Below are positions 1-9,445 of a stretch of DNA of 64,000 bases, in pieces; the stretch's first letter is position 1, and each line of letters begins with the position of its first letter. This stretch comes from Rhizobium sp. R635 (lineage in GTDB: Bacteria; Pseudomonadota; Alphaproteobacteria; Rhizobiales; Rhizobiaceae). Both the position numbers and the translations under genes were made by a program. Under the pieces are notes generated by a model. That model had not been told where the DNA came from. It saw only the letters and a list, made by a program, of their open reading frames with translations, and did not search any database. The DNA lies in NCBI RefSeq assembly GCF_002211285.1, contig NZ_LOKX01000010.1, positions 58,380 through 122,379 of the forward strand, given 5' to 3'.

Positions 1-722
1 AGGCCCTTGGGGCAGGTCTGCGCGCAGTTCATGATCGTGTGGCAGCGGTAGAGACGGAACGGATCTTCGAGATTGTCGAGACGCTCGCCGGTCGCTTCGT
101 CTCTGGAATCGATCAGCCAGCGATAGGCCTGCAGCAGGACGGCCGGGCCGAGATAGCGGTCGCCGTTCCACCAGTAGCTCGGACAGGAGGTCGAGCAGCA
201 GGCGCAGAGGATGCATTCATAGAGGCCGTCGAGCTTCTGACGATCCTCGTGGCTCTGCTTCCATTCCTTGGCCGGCGCCGGCGATACCGTCTTCAGCCAG
301 GGCTCGATCGAGCGGTGCTGGGCGTAGAAATTGGTGAGATCGGGAACCAGATCCTTGACGACGGGCAGATGCGGCAGCGGATAGATCTTCACCGAGCCCT
401 TGATATCGTCCATCCCCTTGGTGCAGGCCAGCGTGTTCGTGCCGTCGATGTTCATCGCGCAGGAACCGCAAATGCCCTCGCGACAGGAGCGGCGCAAGGT
501 CAGCGTCGGGTCGATCTTGTTCTTGATGTAGAGCAGACCGTCGAGCACCATCGGGCCGCAATCGTCGACATCGATGTAGAAAGTGTCGATCGACGGGTTC
601 TGCCCGTCGTCCGGGCTCCAGCGGTAGACGCGGAACTCGCGGGTGTTCGTCGCACCCGCCGGCTTCGGCCAGACCTTGCCTTCGCGCATCTGAGAATTCT
701 TGGGGAGAGCGAGTTCAACCAT
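1..722 (-). CDS. sdhB: Succinate dehydrogenase iron-sulfur subunit (partial, 3' end beyond window)
   Basis: Iron-sulfur subunit of respiratory complex II, passing electrons from SdhA-bound FAD to quinone. About 240 codons are present; the C-terminus lies beyond base 1. The N-terminal 2Fe-2S ferredoxin cysteines are visible (CREGICGSC, then a later cysteine in LACTKG). The C-terminal ferredoxin domain also shows its clusters ([15 protein letters not shown] and [14 protein letters not shown]). The ATG at 720-722 lies 18 bases after the sdhA stop, so it is the last gene of a minus-strand sdhC-sdhD-sdhA-sdhB operon. Family assignment is secure. Confidence 0.97.
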   Translation of the reverse strand, partial: MVELALPKNSQMREGKVWPKPAGATNTREFRVYRWSPDDGQNPSIDTFYIDVDDCGPMVLDGLLYIKNKIDPTLTLRRSCREGICGSCAMNIDGTNTLACTKGMDDIKGSVKIYPLPHLPVVKDLVPDLTNFYAQHRSIEPWLKTVSPAPAKEWKQSHEDRQKLDGLYECILCACCSTSCPSYWWNGDRYLGPAVLLQAYRWLIDSRDEATGERLDNLEDPFRLYRCHTIMNCAQTCPKG

Positions 723-740
723 ATCCGGTTCCTCTTGAAA

Positions 741-2582
741 TCAGTACACGCGAGCTTTCGGCTCGATCTTGTGCGGATCGATGCCTTCGGCGATGAGCTC
801 GGTGTGAACAGGGCGATAGTCGAGCTTGACGTCGCCCGCCTCGTTCACCCAGGCAAGCGTGTGCTTGCGCCAGTTGACGTCGTCGCGGCCGGCGAATGCG
901 CCCTCGGTATAATCCTCGCGGGCATGCGAGCCGCGGCTCTCCTTGCGGGCCTCGGCGCCGTAGATCGTCGTGATGGCGTTTGCCATCAGGTTTTGCAGCT
1001 CGAGCGTTTCCACGAGATCGGAGTTCCAGACCATCGAACGGTCGGTGACCTTGATGTCCTTCATTTCACCCCAGATCGCCGAAATACGCCGGCAACCGGA
1101 TTCCAGCGATTCCTGCGTGCGGAAGACCGCCGCGTCTTCCTGCATGGCGCGCTGCATCTTTTCGCGCAGGTCGGCCGTCGGCGTGCCGCCGCTGGCATGG
1201 CGCAGGCCGTCGAAGCGGTCCATGATCTTGTCGCAGGCCGCAACGTTGAGGTGCGGGACCGGCGCTGCGCGGTCGATGACCTCGCCGGCGCGGATCGCAG
1301 CGGCGCGGCCGAAGACCACGAGGTCGATCAGCGAGTTGGAGCCGAGACGGTTGGCGCCGTGCACCGAGGCGCAGCCTGCTTCACCCACGGCCATCAGGCC
1401 GGGGATGATCCGTTCCGGATTGGCGCTGTCGGCGTTCAGCACTTCGCCCCAGTAATTGGTCGGAATGCCGCCCATATTGTAGTGAACGGTCGGCAGGACC
1501 GGGATCGGCTCGCGCGTGACGTCGACGCCGGCGAAGATCTTGGCGCTCTCGGAAATCCCCGGCAGGCGTTCATGCAGAACGGCCGGATCGAGATGGTCGA
1601 GGTGCAGGAAGATGTGATCCTTGTTCTTGCCGACGCCGCGGCCTTCACGGATCTCGAGCGTCATGCAGCGCGAGACGACGTCACGCGAGGCAAGGTCCTT
1701 GGCCGACGGCGCGTAGCGCTCCATGAAACGCTCGCCTTCGGAATTGACGAGGTAGCCGCCTTCGCCGCGCGCGCCTTCGGTGATCAGACAGCCAGAACCG
1801 TAGATGCCGGTCGGGTGGAACTGCACGAATTCCATGTCCTGCAGCGGCAGGCCGGCGCGCGCCACCATGCCGCCACCGTCGCCGGTGCAGGTATGGGCCG
1901 AGGTCGCCGAGAAATAAGCGCGGCCGTAGCCGCCGGTCGCCAGCACCACCATCTTGGCGGCGAAACGATGGATCGTGCCGTCATCCAGGCACCAGGCGAC
2001 GACGCCGGTGCAGCGGCTGCCGTCTTCCGACATGATCAGGTCGAGCGCGAAATATTCGATGAAGAATTCGGCGTTGTGGCGCAGCGACTGGCCGTAGAGC
2101 GTGTGCAGGATGGCGTGGCCGGTACGGTCGGCGACGGCGCAGGTGCGCTGCACCGGCGGGCCTTCGCCGTAGTTCTGCATGTGGCCGCCGAACGGGCGCT
2201 GGTAGATCTTGCCTTCCTCGTTGCGCGAGAACGGCACGCCATAATGTTCGAGCTCATAGACCGCCTTCGGCGCTTCCATGGTGAGATACTGCATGGCGTC
2301 GACGTCGCCGAGCCAGTCGGAACCCTTGACAGTGTCGTAGAGGTGCCATTGCCAGCTGTCCGGCGTCATGTTGCGCAGCGAGGCGGCGATGCCGCCCTGG
2401 GCCGCGACGGTGTGTGAGCGGGTCGGGAATACCTTGGTGATGCAGGCGGTGCGGAAACCCTGCTCGGCCATGCCGAGCGTGGCGCGCAGGCCCGCGCCGC
2501 CGGCGCCGACGACGATCACGTCATAGGAGTGATCGACATATTTGTAGGCCTTGCCATTCTGGGCGGGTGAGGTCGGTGCCAT
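741..2582 (-). CDS. sdhA: Succinate dehydrogenase flavoprotein subunit
   Basis: Catalytic flavoprotein of complex II, oxidising succinate to fumarate at the cytoplasmic face of the inner membrane. The 613-residue length is normal for alphaproteobacteria. A dinucleotide-binding motif [11 protein letters not shown] lies near residue 25. [10 protein letters not shown] contains the histidine (about residue 57) that covalently binds FAD in this family. HPTGIYG and the C-terminal RGSHARED substrate/FAD motifs are also present. It lies 7 bases after sdhD and just before sdhB in the operon. The opposite strand also carries a long open frame, which is a shadow of this gene. Confidence 0.98.
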   Translation of the reverse strand: MAPTSPAQNGKAYKYVDHSYDVIVVGAGGAGLRATLGMAEQGFRTACITKVFPTRSHTVAAQGGIAASLRNMTPDSWQWHLYDTVKGSDWLGDVDAMQYLTMEAPKAVYELEHYGVPFSRNEEGKIYQRPFGGHMQNYGEGPPVQRTCAVADRTGHAILHTLYGQSLRHNAEFFIEYFALDLIMSEDGSRCTGVVAWCLDDGTIHRFAAKMVVLATGGYGRAYFSATSAHTCTGDGGGMVARAGLPLQDMEFVQFHPTGIYGSGCLITEGARGEGGYLVNSEGERFMERYAPSAKDLASRDVVSRCMTLEIREGRGVGKNKDHIFLHLDHLDPAVLHERLPGISESAKIFAGVDVTREPIPVLPTVHYNMGGIPTNYWGEVLNADSANPERIIPGLMAVGEAGCASVHGANRLGSNSLIDLVVFGRAAAIRAGEVIDRAAPVPHLNVAACDKIMDRFDGLRHASGGTPTADLREKMQRAMQEDAAVFRTQESLESGCRRISAIWGEMKDIKVTDRSMVWNSDLVETLELQNLMANAITTIYGAEARKESRGSHAREDYTEGAFAGRDDVNWRKHTLAWVNEAGDVKLDYRPVHTELIAEGIDPHKIEPKARVY

Positions 2583-2589
2583 GACGAGC

Positions 2590-2970
2590 TTATCCTACGA
2601 ATGCGATTTTCAGAATGGCGAAGAGACAGAGGCCGGCGATCAGGATCGCGAAGAACGTGTTCAGCATCAGCAGAGCGACCTTGCCGAACTCGCCGTGCAC
2701 GTAATCCTCGATGATGACCTGCATTCCGAGCTTCATATGAATGACGCCTGAGATCACCATCAGCCCCATGACGACGGCGACGAAGGGGTTCGACAGCGCG
2801 CGAACCACATCCGCATAGGGCGCGCCCGCATAGGCGATCATGAAGATGACGAAGAAGAGGATGAGCGGGATGTTGGCGACGGCCGTCAGCCGCTGGCGCC
2901 AGAAATGGTCCGTGCCGTCCTTGGCGGAGCCGAGCCCGCGAACCTTGCCGAGGGGGGTGCGCATATCCAT
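2590..2970 (-). CDS. sdhD: Succinate dehydrogenase membrane anchor subunit
   Basis: Small hydrophobic anchor of complex II, 126 residues, with about three predicted membrane helices (roughly residues 30-50, 60-80 and 95-118). With SdhC it forms the quinone and heme b binding membrane domain. It is assigned mainly from position between sdhC and sdhA and from the alphaproteobacterial pattern ([19 protein letters not shown] at the N-terminus, then the H-F-W-RQRLTA segment). A second in-frame ATG two codons downstream is an alternative start. Gaps to its neighbours are 7 and 10 bases. Confidence 0.95.
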   Translation of the reverse strand: MDMRTPLGKVRGLGSAKDGTDHFWRQRLTAVANIPLILFFVIFMIAYAGAPYADVVRALSNPFVAVVMGLMVISGVIHMKLGMQVIIEDYVHGEFGKVALLMLNTFFAILIAGLCLFAILKIAFVG

Positions 2971-2980
2971 GAGAGGGCCT

Positions 2981-3376
2981 TCAGAAGCGAATGAGGAAGC
3001 CGATCACCCAGACCAGAACGGTCAGACAGAGCGACCCGATGACGTTGGCGATGGCAAGCTTGGTCGAAAATTCCTTCTCGAAACCGTAGCCGAGGTCCCA
3101 CATGAGATGGCGGAAGCCGCCGAGCATGTGGTGCAGCAATGCCCAAGTATAACCGAGCAGCACGAGCTTGCCGATCAGGCTGCCGAGCACCCAGTTGGCC
3201 CAGTCGTAGGAGCCCTGGCCGCTTGCCGCCGCGATCAGCCACCAGGCGACGAGCAGCGTGCCGACATAGAGCGCACCACCGGTAATGCGGTGGACGATGG
3301 ACATGACCATGGTGGGAATAGGTTTATAAATTTGTAAATGCGGCGACAGGGGCCGGTTATTTGTCACGTTCGCCAT
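2981..3376 (-). CDS. sdhC: Succinate dehydrogenase cytochrome b556 subunit
   Basis: First gene of the sdh operon, encoding the cytochrome b subunit that holds heme b with SdhD. The chosen start ATG (3374-3376) gives 131 residues and has a GAGG Shine-Dalgarno six bases upstream. An upstream in-frame ATG at 3421 would add 15 unlikely residues. Family hallmarks are SPHLQIY and HRITG in the N-terminal part and [15 protein letters not shown], which carries the heme-ligand region. Three transmembrane helices are apparent. Confidence 0.96.
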   Translation of the reverse strand: MANVTNNRPLSPHLQIYKPIPTMVMSIVHRITGGALYVGTLLVAWWLIAAASGQGSYDWANWVLGSLIGKLVLLGYTWALLHHMLGGFRHLMWDLGYGFEKEFSTKLAIANVIGSLCLTVLVWVIGFLIRF

Positions 3377-3688
3377 CAGAACCTCGCGGCGGCTTCTCTG
3401 CGCTCCCGGATTCCGGAGCATGCTCAGTCAACCACACGAATGACAAAATTCTCTGTGTGCGTTGCATCAATTGCGACGTTTACTCACCGAAAAGCCAGAC
3501 GACAAGCACAATCGCTGTCTGCATTTAATTTAATCGATTCGGGTTACCGCGAAGTTTGCGGCTCATCCAAACTAGCCTTTTGTACTCAATATTTATGCCG
3601 CTCTTTCCTGGCGAATGGACAAGCTGCCGTTTTTGGCGCAATCTGGCGTTAACGATTTGTTAACGATTGGAATTCCGGAGCCGGCGCC
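3377..3688. promoter_or_regulatory. Divergent intergenic region: sdh promoter region and CtrA-type box
   Basis: This 312-base gap separates sdhC (minus) from the secreted protein at 3689 (plus). It is clearly AT-richer than its flanks between about 3460 and 3670, as expected for promoters. An exact TTAA-N7-TTAA box lies at 3649-3663 (listed separately). No convincing -35/-10 pair for sdhC could be fixed by eye. I see no open frame with coding character here. Confidence 0.5.
3649..3664 (+). promoter_or_regulatory. CtrA-type box TTAA-N7-TTAAC
   Basis: The sequence TTAACGATTTGTTAAC matches the alphaproteobacterial CtrA consensus TTAA-N7-TTAA(C) exactly. It lies 25 bases before the start of the secreted protein at 3689. 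It shares the extension TTAACGATTG with boxes at 16853 and 21294. CtrA control is inferred from the motif. Confidence 0.55.
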
Positions 3689-4183
3689 ATGTCTCGCAGT
3701 CTGACCGCAGTCGCCTTGCTTGCACTTGCAGCACTTGCCGCGCTTCCCGCCGCAGCGGGAGAACGCCGTCATGATGATCGCGTTGCCGGCCATCGTCACG
3801 CGCTCCACCGCGGGCTGCTTCTCGGCGAACGTGTGAGCTGGCGCGATCGCGGCATCCGTTTCGACCATGCTTACGGCCGCCGGGCCGGCAGGAACAGGAT
3901 GCCGATGCTGACGCGGTTTTCGTCGGGGGCAACAAACCGCGTGGCCCGCGGCAATCTCGTCATCCTCGCGCCCCAGGCGCCGGTTTGGGACCAGGGCGGC
4001 ACCTATTCCGGCTCCTCCTACGTCTATCAGGTCGATGGCGGAACCTATGTCGGCGGCAATGGCTATGGCTTCTATCCGGCGCCACGGCCCGAGCCGATGG
4101 CACCTAAGGCGAAGGTCATCGACGTCGCCGTCCAGGGCGATCCTTGCGCCTACGAGGCTAATGTCTGCGTCATCAGACCTTAG
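3689..4183 (+). CDS. Secreted hypothetical protein
   Basis: A 164-residue protein of unknown function. The N-terminus is a typical signal peptide: MSRS, a leucine/alanine-rich core and an AAAG cleavage region near residue 23. The mature part is basic at first (RRHDDRVAGHRHALHRG), then Gly/Tyr-rich (TYSGSSYVYQVDGGTYVGG), with two cysteines near the end. A perfect CtrA-type box lies just upstream. The stop codon overlaps the convergent methyltransferase stop by four bases. Strand choice rests on the signal peptide; the opposite frames lack coding character. No recognisable family. Confidence 0.7.
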   Translation: MSRSLTAVALLALAALAALPAAAGERRHDDRVAGHRHALHRGLLLGERVSWRDRGIRFDHAYGRRAGRNRMPMLTRFSSGATNRVARGNLVILAPQAPVWDQGGTYSGSSYVYQVDGGTYVGGNGYGFYPAPRPEPMAPKAKVIDVAVQGDPCAYEANVCVIRP

Positions 4184-4827
4184 GAACCAAAGCGCCAGAC
4201 CGTCGTCTTCTTGATCTCGCTGTCTTCCAGCGCCCGCGTCACCGGCACCTGATAGGCCGCGCAGAATTCCAGCCGCTCCCGAGGCAGGTAGCTTCGCCCC
4301 GGATCCCCGACCAGAACCAGTTTGCCCTCCGCGGCCAGCCGCGTGAACCAGGGAATGAGCGCGTCGGCGAAAGCACGGTCATAAAAGACATCGCCCGCAA
4401 GCACGATATCCGCATCGACGGCCTGTCCGACCAGATCCGCGCCGGTAAATTCCAGCGAAACCCTGTTGATCCCGGCATTCAGCCGGATCGCCGTCTCCGC
4501 CCAGGGATCGATATCGACCGCCGTGACCTCGCGGGCGCCTGCCAAGACGGCCGCGATACCGACGAGGCCGGAACCGCTGGCAAAATCCAAGACGCGCTGG
4601 CCGCGCACCGTTTCCGGATGATCGAGGATGTAGCGCGCCAGTCCCTGCCCGCCCGCCCAGGCGAAAGCCCAGAAGGGCGGCGGCAGGCCGATCGCTTCCA
4701 GTTCCTCTTCCGTCTTCAGCCAGAGTTCATGCGCTTCGCTCGCCAGATGGAGCGAAATCTCCGGCACATGCGGCGGCGCCATCAGGCTGGTATTAGCACG
4801 GATGAAGGCTTCGGGATCGGTTTTCAA
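4180..4827 (-). CDS. Class I SAM-dependent methyltransferase (protein-lysine methyltransferase-like)
   Basis: A 215-residue Rossmann-fold methyltransferase resembling the ETFB-lysine/nicotinamide N-methyltransferase-like group. Motif I is VLDFASGSGLVGIAA, followed by the acidic strand VTAVDID and a motif II region ADIVLAGDVFYD. I chose the TTG start at 4825-4827, giving a protein that begins LKTDPEAFIRANTSL. It overlaps the upstream EVE-gene stop as TTGA, and the frame further upstream looks like EVE-gene shadow. An internal ATG at 4782 is the alternative. It is the last gene of the tsaD-gpsA-YCII-EVE operon. The substrate is not predictable. Confidence 0.85.
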   Translation of the reverse strand: MKTDPEAFIRANTSLMAPPHVPEISLHLASEAHELWLKTEEELEAIGLPPPFWAFAWAGGQGLARYILDHPETVRGQRVLDFASGSGLVGIAAVLAGAREVTAVDIDPWAETAIRLNAGINRVSLEFTGADLVGQAVDADIVLAGDVFYDRAFADALIPWFTRLAAEGKLVLVGDPGRSYLPRERLEFCAAYQVPVTRALEDSEIKKTTVWRFGS

Positions 4828-5255
4828 CGCGGCGGATTGTCCAGCCCGCCCATACGGCAGACTTCGAGATATTCCTCTTCTGTCACCGGCTGCACCGAAA
4901 GCCGCATCGAGGTGACGAGCGACATCTTGGCAAGCGTCTCGCTCGCCTTGACGTCCTTCAGCGTCACCGGCTTCGGCATGTCCATGACGGCGCGGATATC
5001 GACGCAATCCCACTTCGGGTCGCCCTTGGCGGTGGAGTCCGGATGCGACAAGGTGCAGACTTCGACGATGCCGACGATCTCCAGCCCGTCATTGGAGTGG
5101 TAGAAGAAACCCTTGTCGCCGATCTGCATCGCCCGCATGTTGTTGCGCGCGAGATAATTGCGCACGCCGGTCCATTCCGTGCCCTTTTCGCCGGCGGCCT
5201 TCTGCTGCTCCCAGGACCAGGAGGCGGGCTCGGATTTATAAAGCCAGTGCGCCAT
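4824..5255 (-). CDS. EVE domain-containing protein
   Basis: A 143-residue single-domain EVE (PUA-like) protein, a fold that in characterised cases binds modified bases in nucleic acids. Hallmarks are the N-terminal HWLYKSEP, the WTGVRNYLARNNMRAM segment, GDKGFFYHSN and the later SMRLSVQPV. The ATG at 5253-5255 lies two bases from the YCII-gene stop. The end is coupled by a TTGA overlap to the methyltransferase. A neighbouring methyltransferase and an EVE reader is suggestive, but this order is a housekeeping arrangement in rhizobia and no functional link is shown. Confidence 0.93.
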   Translation of the reverse strand: MAHWLYKSEPASWSWEQQKAAGEKGTEWTGVRNYLARNNMRAMQIGDKGFFYHSNDGLEIVGIVEVCTLSHPDSTAKGDPKWDCVDIRAVMDMPKPVTLKDVKASETLAKMSLVTSMRLSVQPVTEEEYLEVCRMGGLDNPPR

Positions 5256-5257
5256 GC

Positions 5258-5551
5258 TTACGCCTCCGGCTTGTTGAAGACCCAGTTGTAGGCCTTGATC
5301 TCGACGCTTTCGAACAGCCCGGCCTGAGCATAGGGGTCGGCATCGGCGAGCGCCTTTGCCTCTTGCGCGGTCTCCGCCTTGACGATGACGAGGCTGCCGC
5401 AAGCCTTGCCCTCGTCGTCGAGGAAGGGGCCGGCGATGGCGAGCTTACCCTCGGCATTGAGCTTGTTGAGATAATCGAGATGCGTCGGCCGCGTCTCCAT
5501 GCGCACGTTCAGATGTCCCGGCTTGTCTTTGCAGAGAAGGGCGAAAAGCAA
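5258..5551 (-). CDS. YCII-family protein (YciI-like)
   Basis: A 97-residue YCII-domain protein with a ferredoxin-like alpha/beta fold. It has the usual features: MLFALLCKDKPG start, RPTHLDYL with the conserved His-Leu, GPFLDDEGKACGSL, and a C-terminal ADADPYAQAGLFESVEI. The family's biochemical role is mostly unknown; the conserved His-Asp pair suggests enzymatic activity. It lies 10 bases after gpsA and two before the EVE gene, consistent with co-transcription. Confidence 0.92.
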   Translation of the reverse strand: MLFALLCKDKPGHLNVRMETRPTHLDYLNKLNAEGKLAIAGPFLDDEGKACGSLVIVKAETAQEAKALADADPYAQAGLFESVEIKAYNWVFNKPEA

Positions 5552-5561
5552 GTCTGTTCTC

Positions 5562-6545
5562 CTATTCGGTGGTGATTGGACGCGTCATCAGCTGCTCAAT
5601 GGCATCCGATATATCGAGACTACCGTCGATGATGGCGGAAACGGCGTCGGTGATCGGCATGCTGATCGCAAGCTCCGCCGCAAGCCGCGAGGCAACGGAG
5701 GCGGCGAGCGCGCCTTCCACCAGCGAGCCCTGTAGAGCATCGGCTTTTTCGCCGCGCCCGAGCGCAATGCCGAAACGCAGGTTGCGCGACTGATGGCTCG
5801 TTCCCGTCAGCACCAGATCGCCGAGACCGGAAAGCCCGCGCACCGTATCCGCCTTCCCGCCCTTGGCGACGACGAAACGTGACATCTCCGCAAGTCCGCG
5901 CGCAATCAGCGCCGCACGCGCGGAGTCGCCGATACCGCCGCCTTCGACGATGCCGCAGGCGATCGCCAGCACATTCTTGAGCGCGCCGCCAAGCTGGACG
6001 CCGATGCGGTCGTCGGAGGCATAAAGCCGGAAGGTCCGGCCTGATATCGCCTGGGCTAGCCGCTCCGCCGTCTCCGTATCCGCCGCCGCGAGCGCCATCG
6101 CCGTCGGCAGCCCCTTGGCGATATCGGCGGCAAAACCCGGGCCGGACAGCACGGCGATAGGATGGTCCGGCAGTTCCCGTTCGAGCATGTCGGTCAAGAG
6201 ATTGCCCGTTGCCCGCTCGATGCCCTTGGCGCAGGTAACGACGATCGCATCCTTCGCAAGATAAGGGCCGTACTGTCGCGCCGCATCGGCTTGCGCCTGC
6301 GACGGCATCGCAAAAAGCACGATCGAGGCGCCGCTGATCACATCCGCCTCGGCGGAAAATTCAAGCGACTCCGGCAGCGGGATGCCGGGCAGCACCGCGT
6401 CATGCAGCCGTTCGTTCTTCAGATCCGCAATCAGCGCCGGATCGCGCCCGACGAGCGTCACAGCACTTCGCCCGGCAAGGGCGATGACGGCGGCGAGCGC
6501 CGTTCCGAAAGCCCCCGATCCGACGACGGCGATCTTTTCGCTCAT
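5562..6545 (-). CDS. gpsA: Glycerol-3-phosphate dehydrogenase [NAD(P)+]
   Basis: Cytosolic enzyme reducing dihydroxyacetone phosphate to sn-glycerol-3-phosphate for phospholipid synthesis. The length of 327 residues is normal. The N-terminus has the nucleotide-binding motif [13 protein letters not shown]. Family motifs include [12 protein letters not shown], the catalytic-lysine region [13 protein letters not shown], and [12 protein letters not shown]. The ATG overlaps the tsaD stop as ATGA, so translation is probably coupled. Confidence 0.97.
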   Translation of the reverse strand: MSEKIAVVGSGAFGTALAAVIALAGRSAVTLVGRDPALIADLKNERLHDAVLPGIPLPESLEFSAEADVISGASIVLFAMPSQAQADAARQYGPYLAKDAIVVTCAKGIERATGNLLTDMLERELPDHPIAVLSGPGFAADIAKGLPTAMALAAADTETAERLAQAISGRTFRLYASDDRIGVQLGGALKNVLAIACGIVEGGGIGDSARAALIARGLAEMSRFVVAKGGKADTVRGLSGLGDLVLTGTSHQSRNLRFGIALGRGEKADALQGSLVEGALAASVASRLAAELAISMPITDAVSAIIDGSLDISDAIEQLMTRPITTE

Positions 6546-7639
6546 GCCTTGGCCCCTCTTTTTCCGAAACCGATCAGCGTCTCCGCCTTGGAATCGAGCG
6601 GCCAGCGCGAACGCGGCTGGACGTCGAGCGCATCGGGCTGAACACCCGTCGCCATGCGCTCCAATCCCGCCCAGGCGATCATCACGGCATTGTCAGTGCA
6701 GAGGCTGAGCGGCGGCGCAATGAAGCGGAAGCCGTTCTTGTCGCAGAGCGCCTGCAGCGTGCCGCGCAGTTCGAGATTGGCGGCGACGCCGCCGGCAACG
6801 ACGAGCGCCGGTTTCTCGCCGGCGGCAGGAAATTCCGTCTTGAACCGCTGCAGGCCGCGGCCGATACGGTCCTTCAGCGTGCGCGAAATCGCTTTCTGGA
6901 ACGAGGCACAGATATCCGAGACGTCCTGATCGCTGAGCGGCGCGATCTCCTGTGCGGCCTGCCGCACCGCCGTCTTCAGGCCGGAAAAGGAGAAATCAAG
7001 CCGCGCCTCGCCGACGAGCGGGCGCGGAAAATTGAAACGGTCGGGATTGCCGTCCCGCGCCATCCGCTCCACCGCCGGGCCACCGGGATAGGGCAGGCCG
7101 AGCAGCTTTGCCGTCTTGTCGAAGGCCTCGCCGAGCGCATCGTCGATCGTCGTGCCCCAGCGTTCATATTGCCCGACGCCGCGCACCAGGATCAGCTGGG
7201 TATGGCCGCCCGAGACGAGCAGCATCAGATAGGGAAAGGAAAGTCCGTCCGTCAGCCGCGCCGTCAGCGCATGGCCTTCGAGATGGTTGACCGCATAGAG
7301 CGGCTTGCCGGCGGCCCTGGCGATCGCCTTGCCGGTCATCAACCCCACGAGCAGCCCGCCGATCAGCCCCGGCCCCGAAGTGGCGGCGATGGCGTCGACA
7401 TCGTTGAGCGACACATTGGCGCGCTTCAACGCCTCCTCGATCAATTCGTCCAGCGCTTCGACATGGGCGCGCGCGGCGATCTCCGGCACCACGCCGCCAT
7501 AGGCGCTATGCTCGTCGAGCTGGGAAAGCACCACGTCGGAGAGTATCTTGGAATGCCCCTCCGCATCGCGCTCGACGACGGCCGCGGCGGTCTCGTCACA
7601 GCTCGTTTCGATGCCAAGGATGCGCAGAAAGGGAACCAT
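6542..7639 (-). CDS. tsaD: tRNA N6-adenosine threonylcarbamoyltransferase
   Basis: Kae1/Qri7/TsaD family enzyme that transfers threonylcarbamoyl to A37 of ANN-decoding tRNAs with TsaB and TsaE. It has 365 residues. Motifs are [11 protein letters not shown] at the N-terminus, the metal-binding [16 protein letters not shown] and the late [12 protein letters not shown]. It is the first gene of a minus-strand operon, divergent from hemC with a 72-base gap. A TsaC or TsaB partner is not in this window. MtaB, which acts on the same A37 modification, is encoded at 51230. Confidence 0.97.
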   Translation of the reverse strand: MVPFLRILGIETSCDETAAAVVERDAEGHSKILSDVVLSQLDEHSAYGGVVPEIAARAHVEALDELIEEALKRANVSLNDVDAIAATSGPGLIGGLLVGLMTGKAIARAAGKPLYAVNHLEGHALTARLTDGLSFPYLMLLVSGGHTQLILVRGVGQYERWGTTIDDALGEAFDKTAKLLGLPYPGGPAVERMARDGNPDRFNFPRPLVGEARLDFSFSGLKTAVRQAAQEIAPLSDQDVSDICASFQKAISRTLKDRIGRGLQRFKTEFPAAGEKPALVVAGGVAANLELRGTLQALCDKNGFRFIAPPLSLCTDNAVMIAWAGLERMATGVQPDALDVQPRSRWPLDSKAETLIGFGKRGAKA

Positions 7640-7711
7640 TGGGCCTGTTCGTTGATTGCGATAGGGCGGAAACCCGTTTACGAGAACTCCGGTAACAACG
7701 GATTAGAGCGG

Positions 7712-8641
7712 ATGCAAACAAAACCTTTCCGGATCGGCACGCGAGGCAGCCCGCTGGCGCTTGCCCAGGCGCATGAGGCCCGCGACAGGCTGATGGCCGC
7801 GCATAACCTGCCTGAAGAGATGTTCGAAATCGTCGTGCTGACGACGAAGGGCGACCGCATCACCGACCGGTCGCTCGCCGAGATCGGCGGCAAGGGCCTC
7901 TTTACCGAGGAGCTCGAACAGAAGCTTGCATCAGGCGAGCTGGATCTTGCCGTGCACTCCACCAAGGACATGCCGACGCACCTGCCGGATGGACTTCATC
8001 TCTCCGCCTACCTGCCGCGCGAGGATATCCGCGACGCCGTCGTCGGCCGCACTGCGCCCAAGCTGATCGACCTGCCGCATGGCGCCACCGTCGGCTCCTC
8101 TTCGCTCCGCCGCCAGGCGCTGATCCGCCGCATGCGGCCGGATATCAACGTCATCACCTTCCGCGGCCTCGTGGAAACGCGCCTGCGCAAGCTCGAAGAG
8201 GGCCAGGTGGACGCGACGCTGCTGGCGCTGGCCGGCCTGAAACGCCTCGGCAAGGTTGACGTAATTACAGATATCCTCGACCCCGACACCTTCCCGCCGG
8301 CGCCGGCGCAAGGGGCGATCTGCATCGAAAGCCGCATCGGCGACACTCGGATCGACGATCTGCTGGCGCCGATAAACGATATCACGACCTTCGACACAGT
8401 TTCGTGCGAACGCGCCTTCCTCGCCGCTCTCGACGGCTCCTGCCGCACGCCGATCGGTGGTTACGCCGTCTGCGAAGGCGACCTTATCCGCTTCTCCGGC
8501 CTCATCATCACGCCCGACGGCCGCAGCCAGCATGCGGTGACGATCGACGGCCACCGCCGTGATGCGGCAGCCCTCGGCACCCGCGCCGGCCAGGACGTGC
8601 GAGCAAGAGCCGGCAGCGCCTTTTTCGACGACTGGCACTAG
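7712..8641 (+). CDS. hemC: Porphobilinogen deaminase (hydroxymethylbilane synthase)
   Basis: Polymerises four porphobilinogens into hydroxymethylbilane in heme/siroheme/cobalamin synthesis. The protein has 309 residues. The N-terminus [15 protein letters not shown] is diagnostic. The dipyrromethane-cofactor cysteine is in [10 protein letters not shown] (Cys244). VHSTKDMPT contains the conserved substrate-binding region. The start is the ATG at 7712; the frame is open further upstream only as a tsaD shadow. It is the first gene of the hemC-hemD-mic60-hemY group. Confidence 0.97.
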   Translation: MQTKPFRIGTRGSPLALAQAHEARDRLMAAHNLPEEMFEIVVLTTKGDRITDRSLAEIGGKGLFTEELEQKLASGELDLAVHSTKDMPTHLPDGLHLSAYLPREDIRDAVVGRTAPKLIDLPHGATVGSSSLRRQALIRRMRPDINVITFRGLVETRLRKLEEGQVDATLLALAGLKRLGKVDVITDILDPDTFPPAPAQGAICIESRIGDTRIDDLLAPINDITTFDTVSCERAFLAALDGSCRTPIGGYAVCEGDLIRFSGLIITPDGRSQHAVTIDGHRRDAAALGTRAGQDVRARAGSAFFDDWH

Positions 8642-8648
8642 AGCGGCC

Positions 8649-9356
8649 ATGCGCGTGCTCGTCACCCGCCCCGCGCATTCGGCGGCGAGAACCGCACAAC
8701 GTTTGCGCGATATGGGCCACGAGCCCGTACTGCTGCCGCTGCGCCAGCCGCTGCACGACAGCGCCGTCGCCGCACAGGCGCTTGCAGCCACCAGCGGCGC
8801 GATCGCAGTGACCAGCGCCGAAGCCATCCGGGTCGTTTCCGCCCTCGGCGAGGCACTTCGCCCGCATCTTGCCCGCCCGCTTTTCGCGGTCGGGGAGACG
8901 ACGGCCAGAGAGGCGAAGAGCCTCGGCTTTCAATCCGTTTCCTCATCCTCGGGCAACGGCCGCGATCTCGCCGAGCTCGTCGCGGCGCAGGGAGCGGACG
9001 GTTTGCTCTATCTTGCGGGCATACCGCGCGCCGAAACCTTCGAAGCAGGATTGCGTGAACACGGCATCCGCTTTTCCATCACCGAATGTTACCTCATGCA
9101 GCCGGTCGCTCCCCATCCCGCCGAGATAGACGCGATTTTCTCAGGGCCTGGCCCCGGCGCCATACTCTTCTATTCCCGCCAGACAGCCGACGATTTCTTT
9201 CACGTCGCCGAACTCCGGTCGGCCCTATCGGAACGGGGCGAAATCCGCCTTCTCTGCCTCAGTGAGGCGGTAGCGCAAGCCGTTCCGGAGCCCCTGAAAA
9301 AAAGCGTGGCGATTGCGCCGATGCCGGATGAGAAAAGTCTTTTGTCGCTGCTTTGA
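8649..9356 (+). CDS. hemD: Uroporphyrinogen-III synthase
   Basis: Cyclises and inverts ring D of hydroxymethylbilane to uroporphyrinogen III. It has 235 residues, starting MRVLVTRPAHSAARTA, the typical HemD N-terminus. AVTSAEAIRVV and LLYLAGIPRAETFEAGL are recognisable family segments. The sequence is otherwise poorly conserved, as usual for HemD. The ATG lies seven bases after the hemC stop. Position between hemC and the mitofilin-like gene supports the call. Confidence 0.93.
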   Translation: MRVLVTRPAHSAARTAQRLRDMGHEPVLLPLRQPLHDSAVAAQALAATSGAIAVTSAEAIRVVSALGEALRPHLARPLFAVGETTAREAKSLGFQSVSSSSGNGRDLAELVAAQGADGLLYLAGIPRAETFEAGLREHGIRFSITECYLMQPVAPHPAEIDAIFSGPGPGAILFYSRQTADDFFHVAELRSALSERGEIRLLCLSEAVAQAVPEPLKKSVAIAPMPDEKSLLSLL

Positions 9357-9445
9357 ATGCTTTAGCCGCCCAAATTTGATCTAACCTCTTCCCTTAATTG
9401 GCATCACTGTCTAGTTTCGTTGCAATGCAGGATAAAGAGGATCTC

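Noticed and set aside
39..2417. Long plus-strand open frame opposite sdhA and sdhB
   Set aside because: It is antisense to two certain genes, has no domain or start signal, and is the usual GC-rich third-position shadow.
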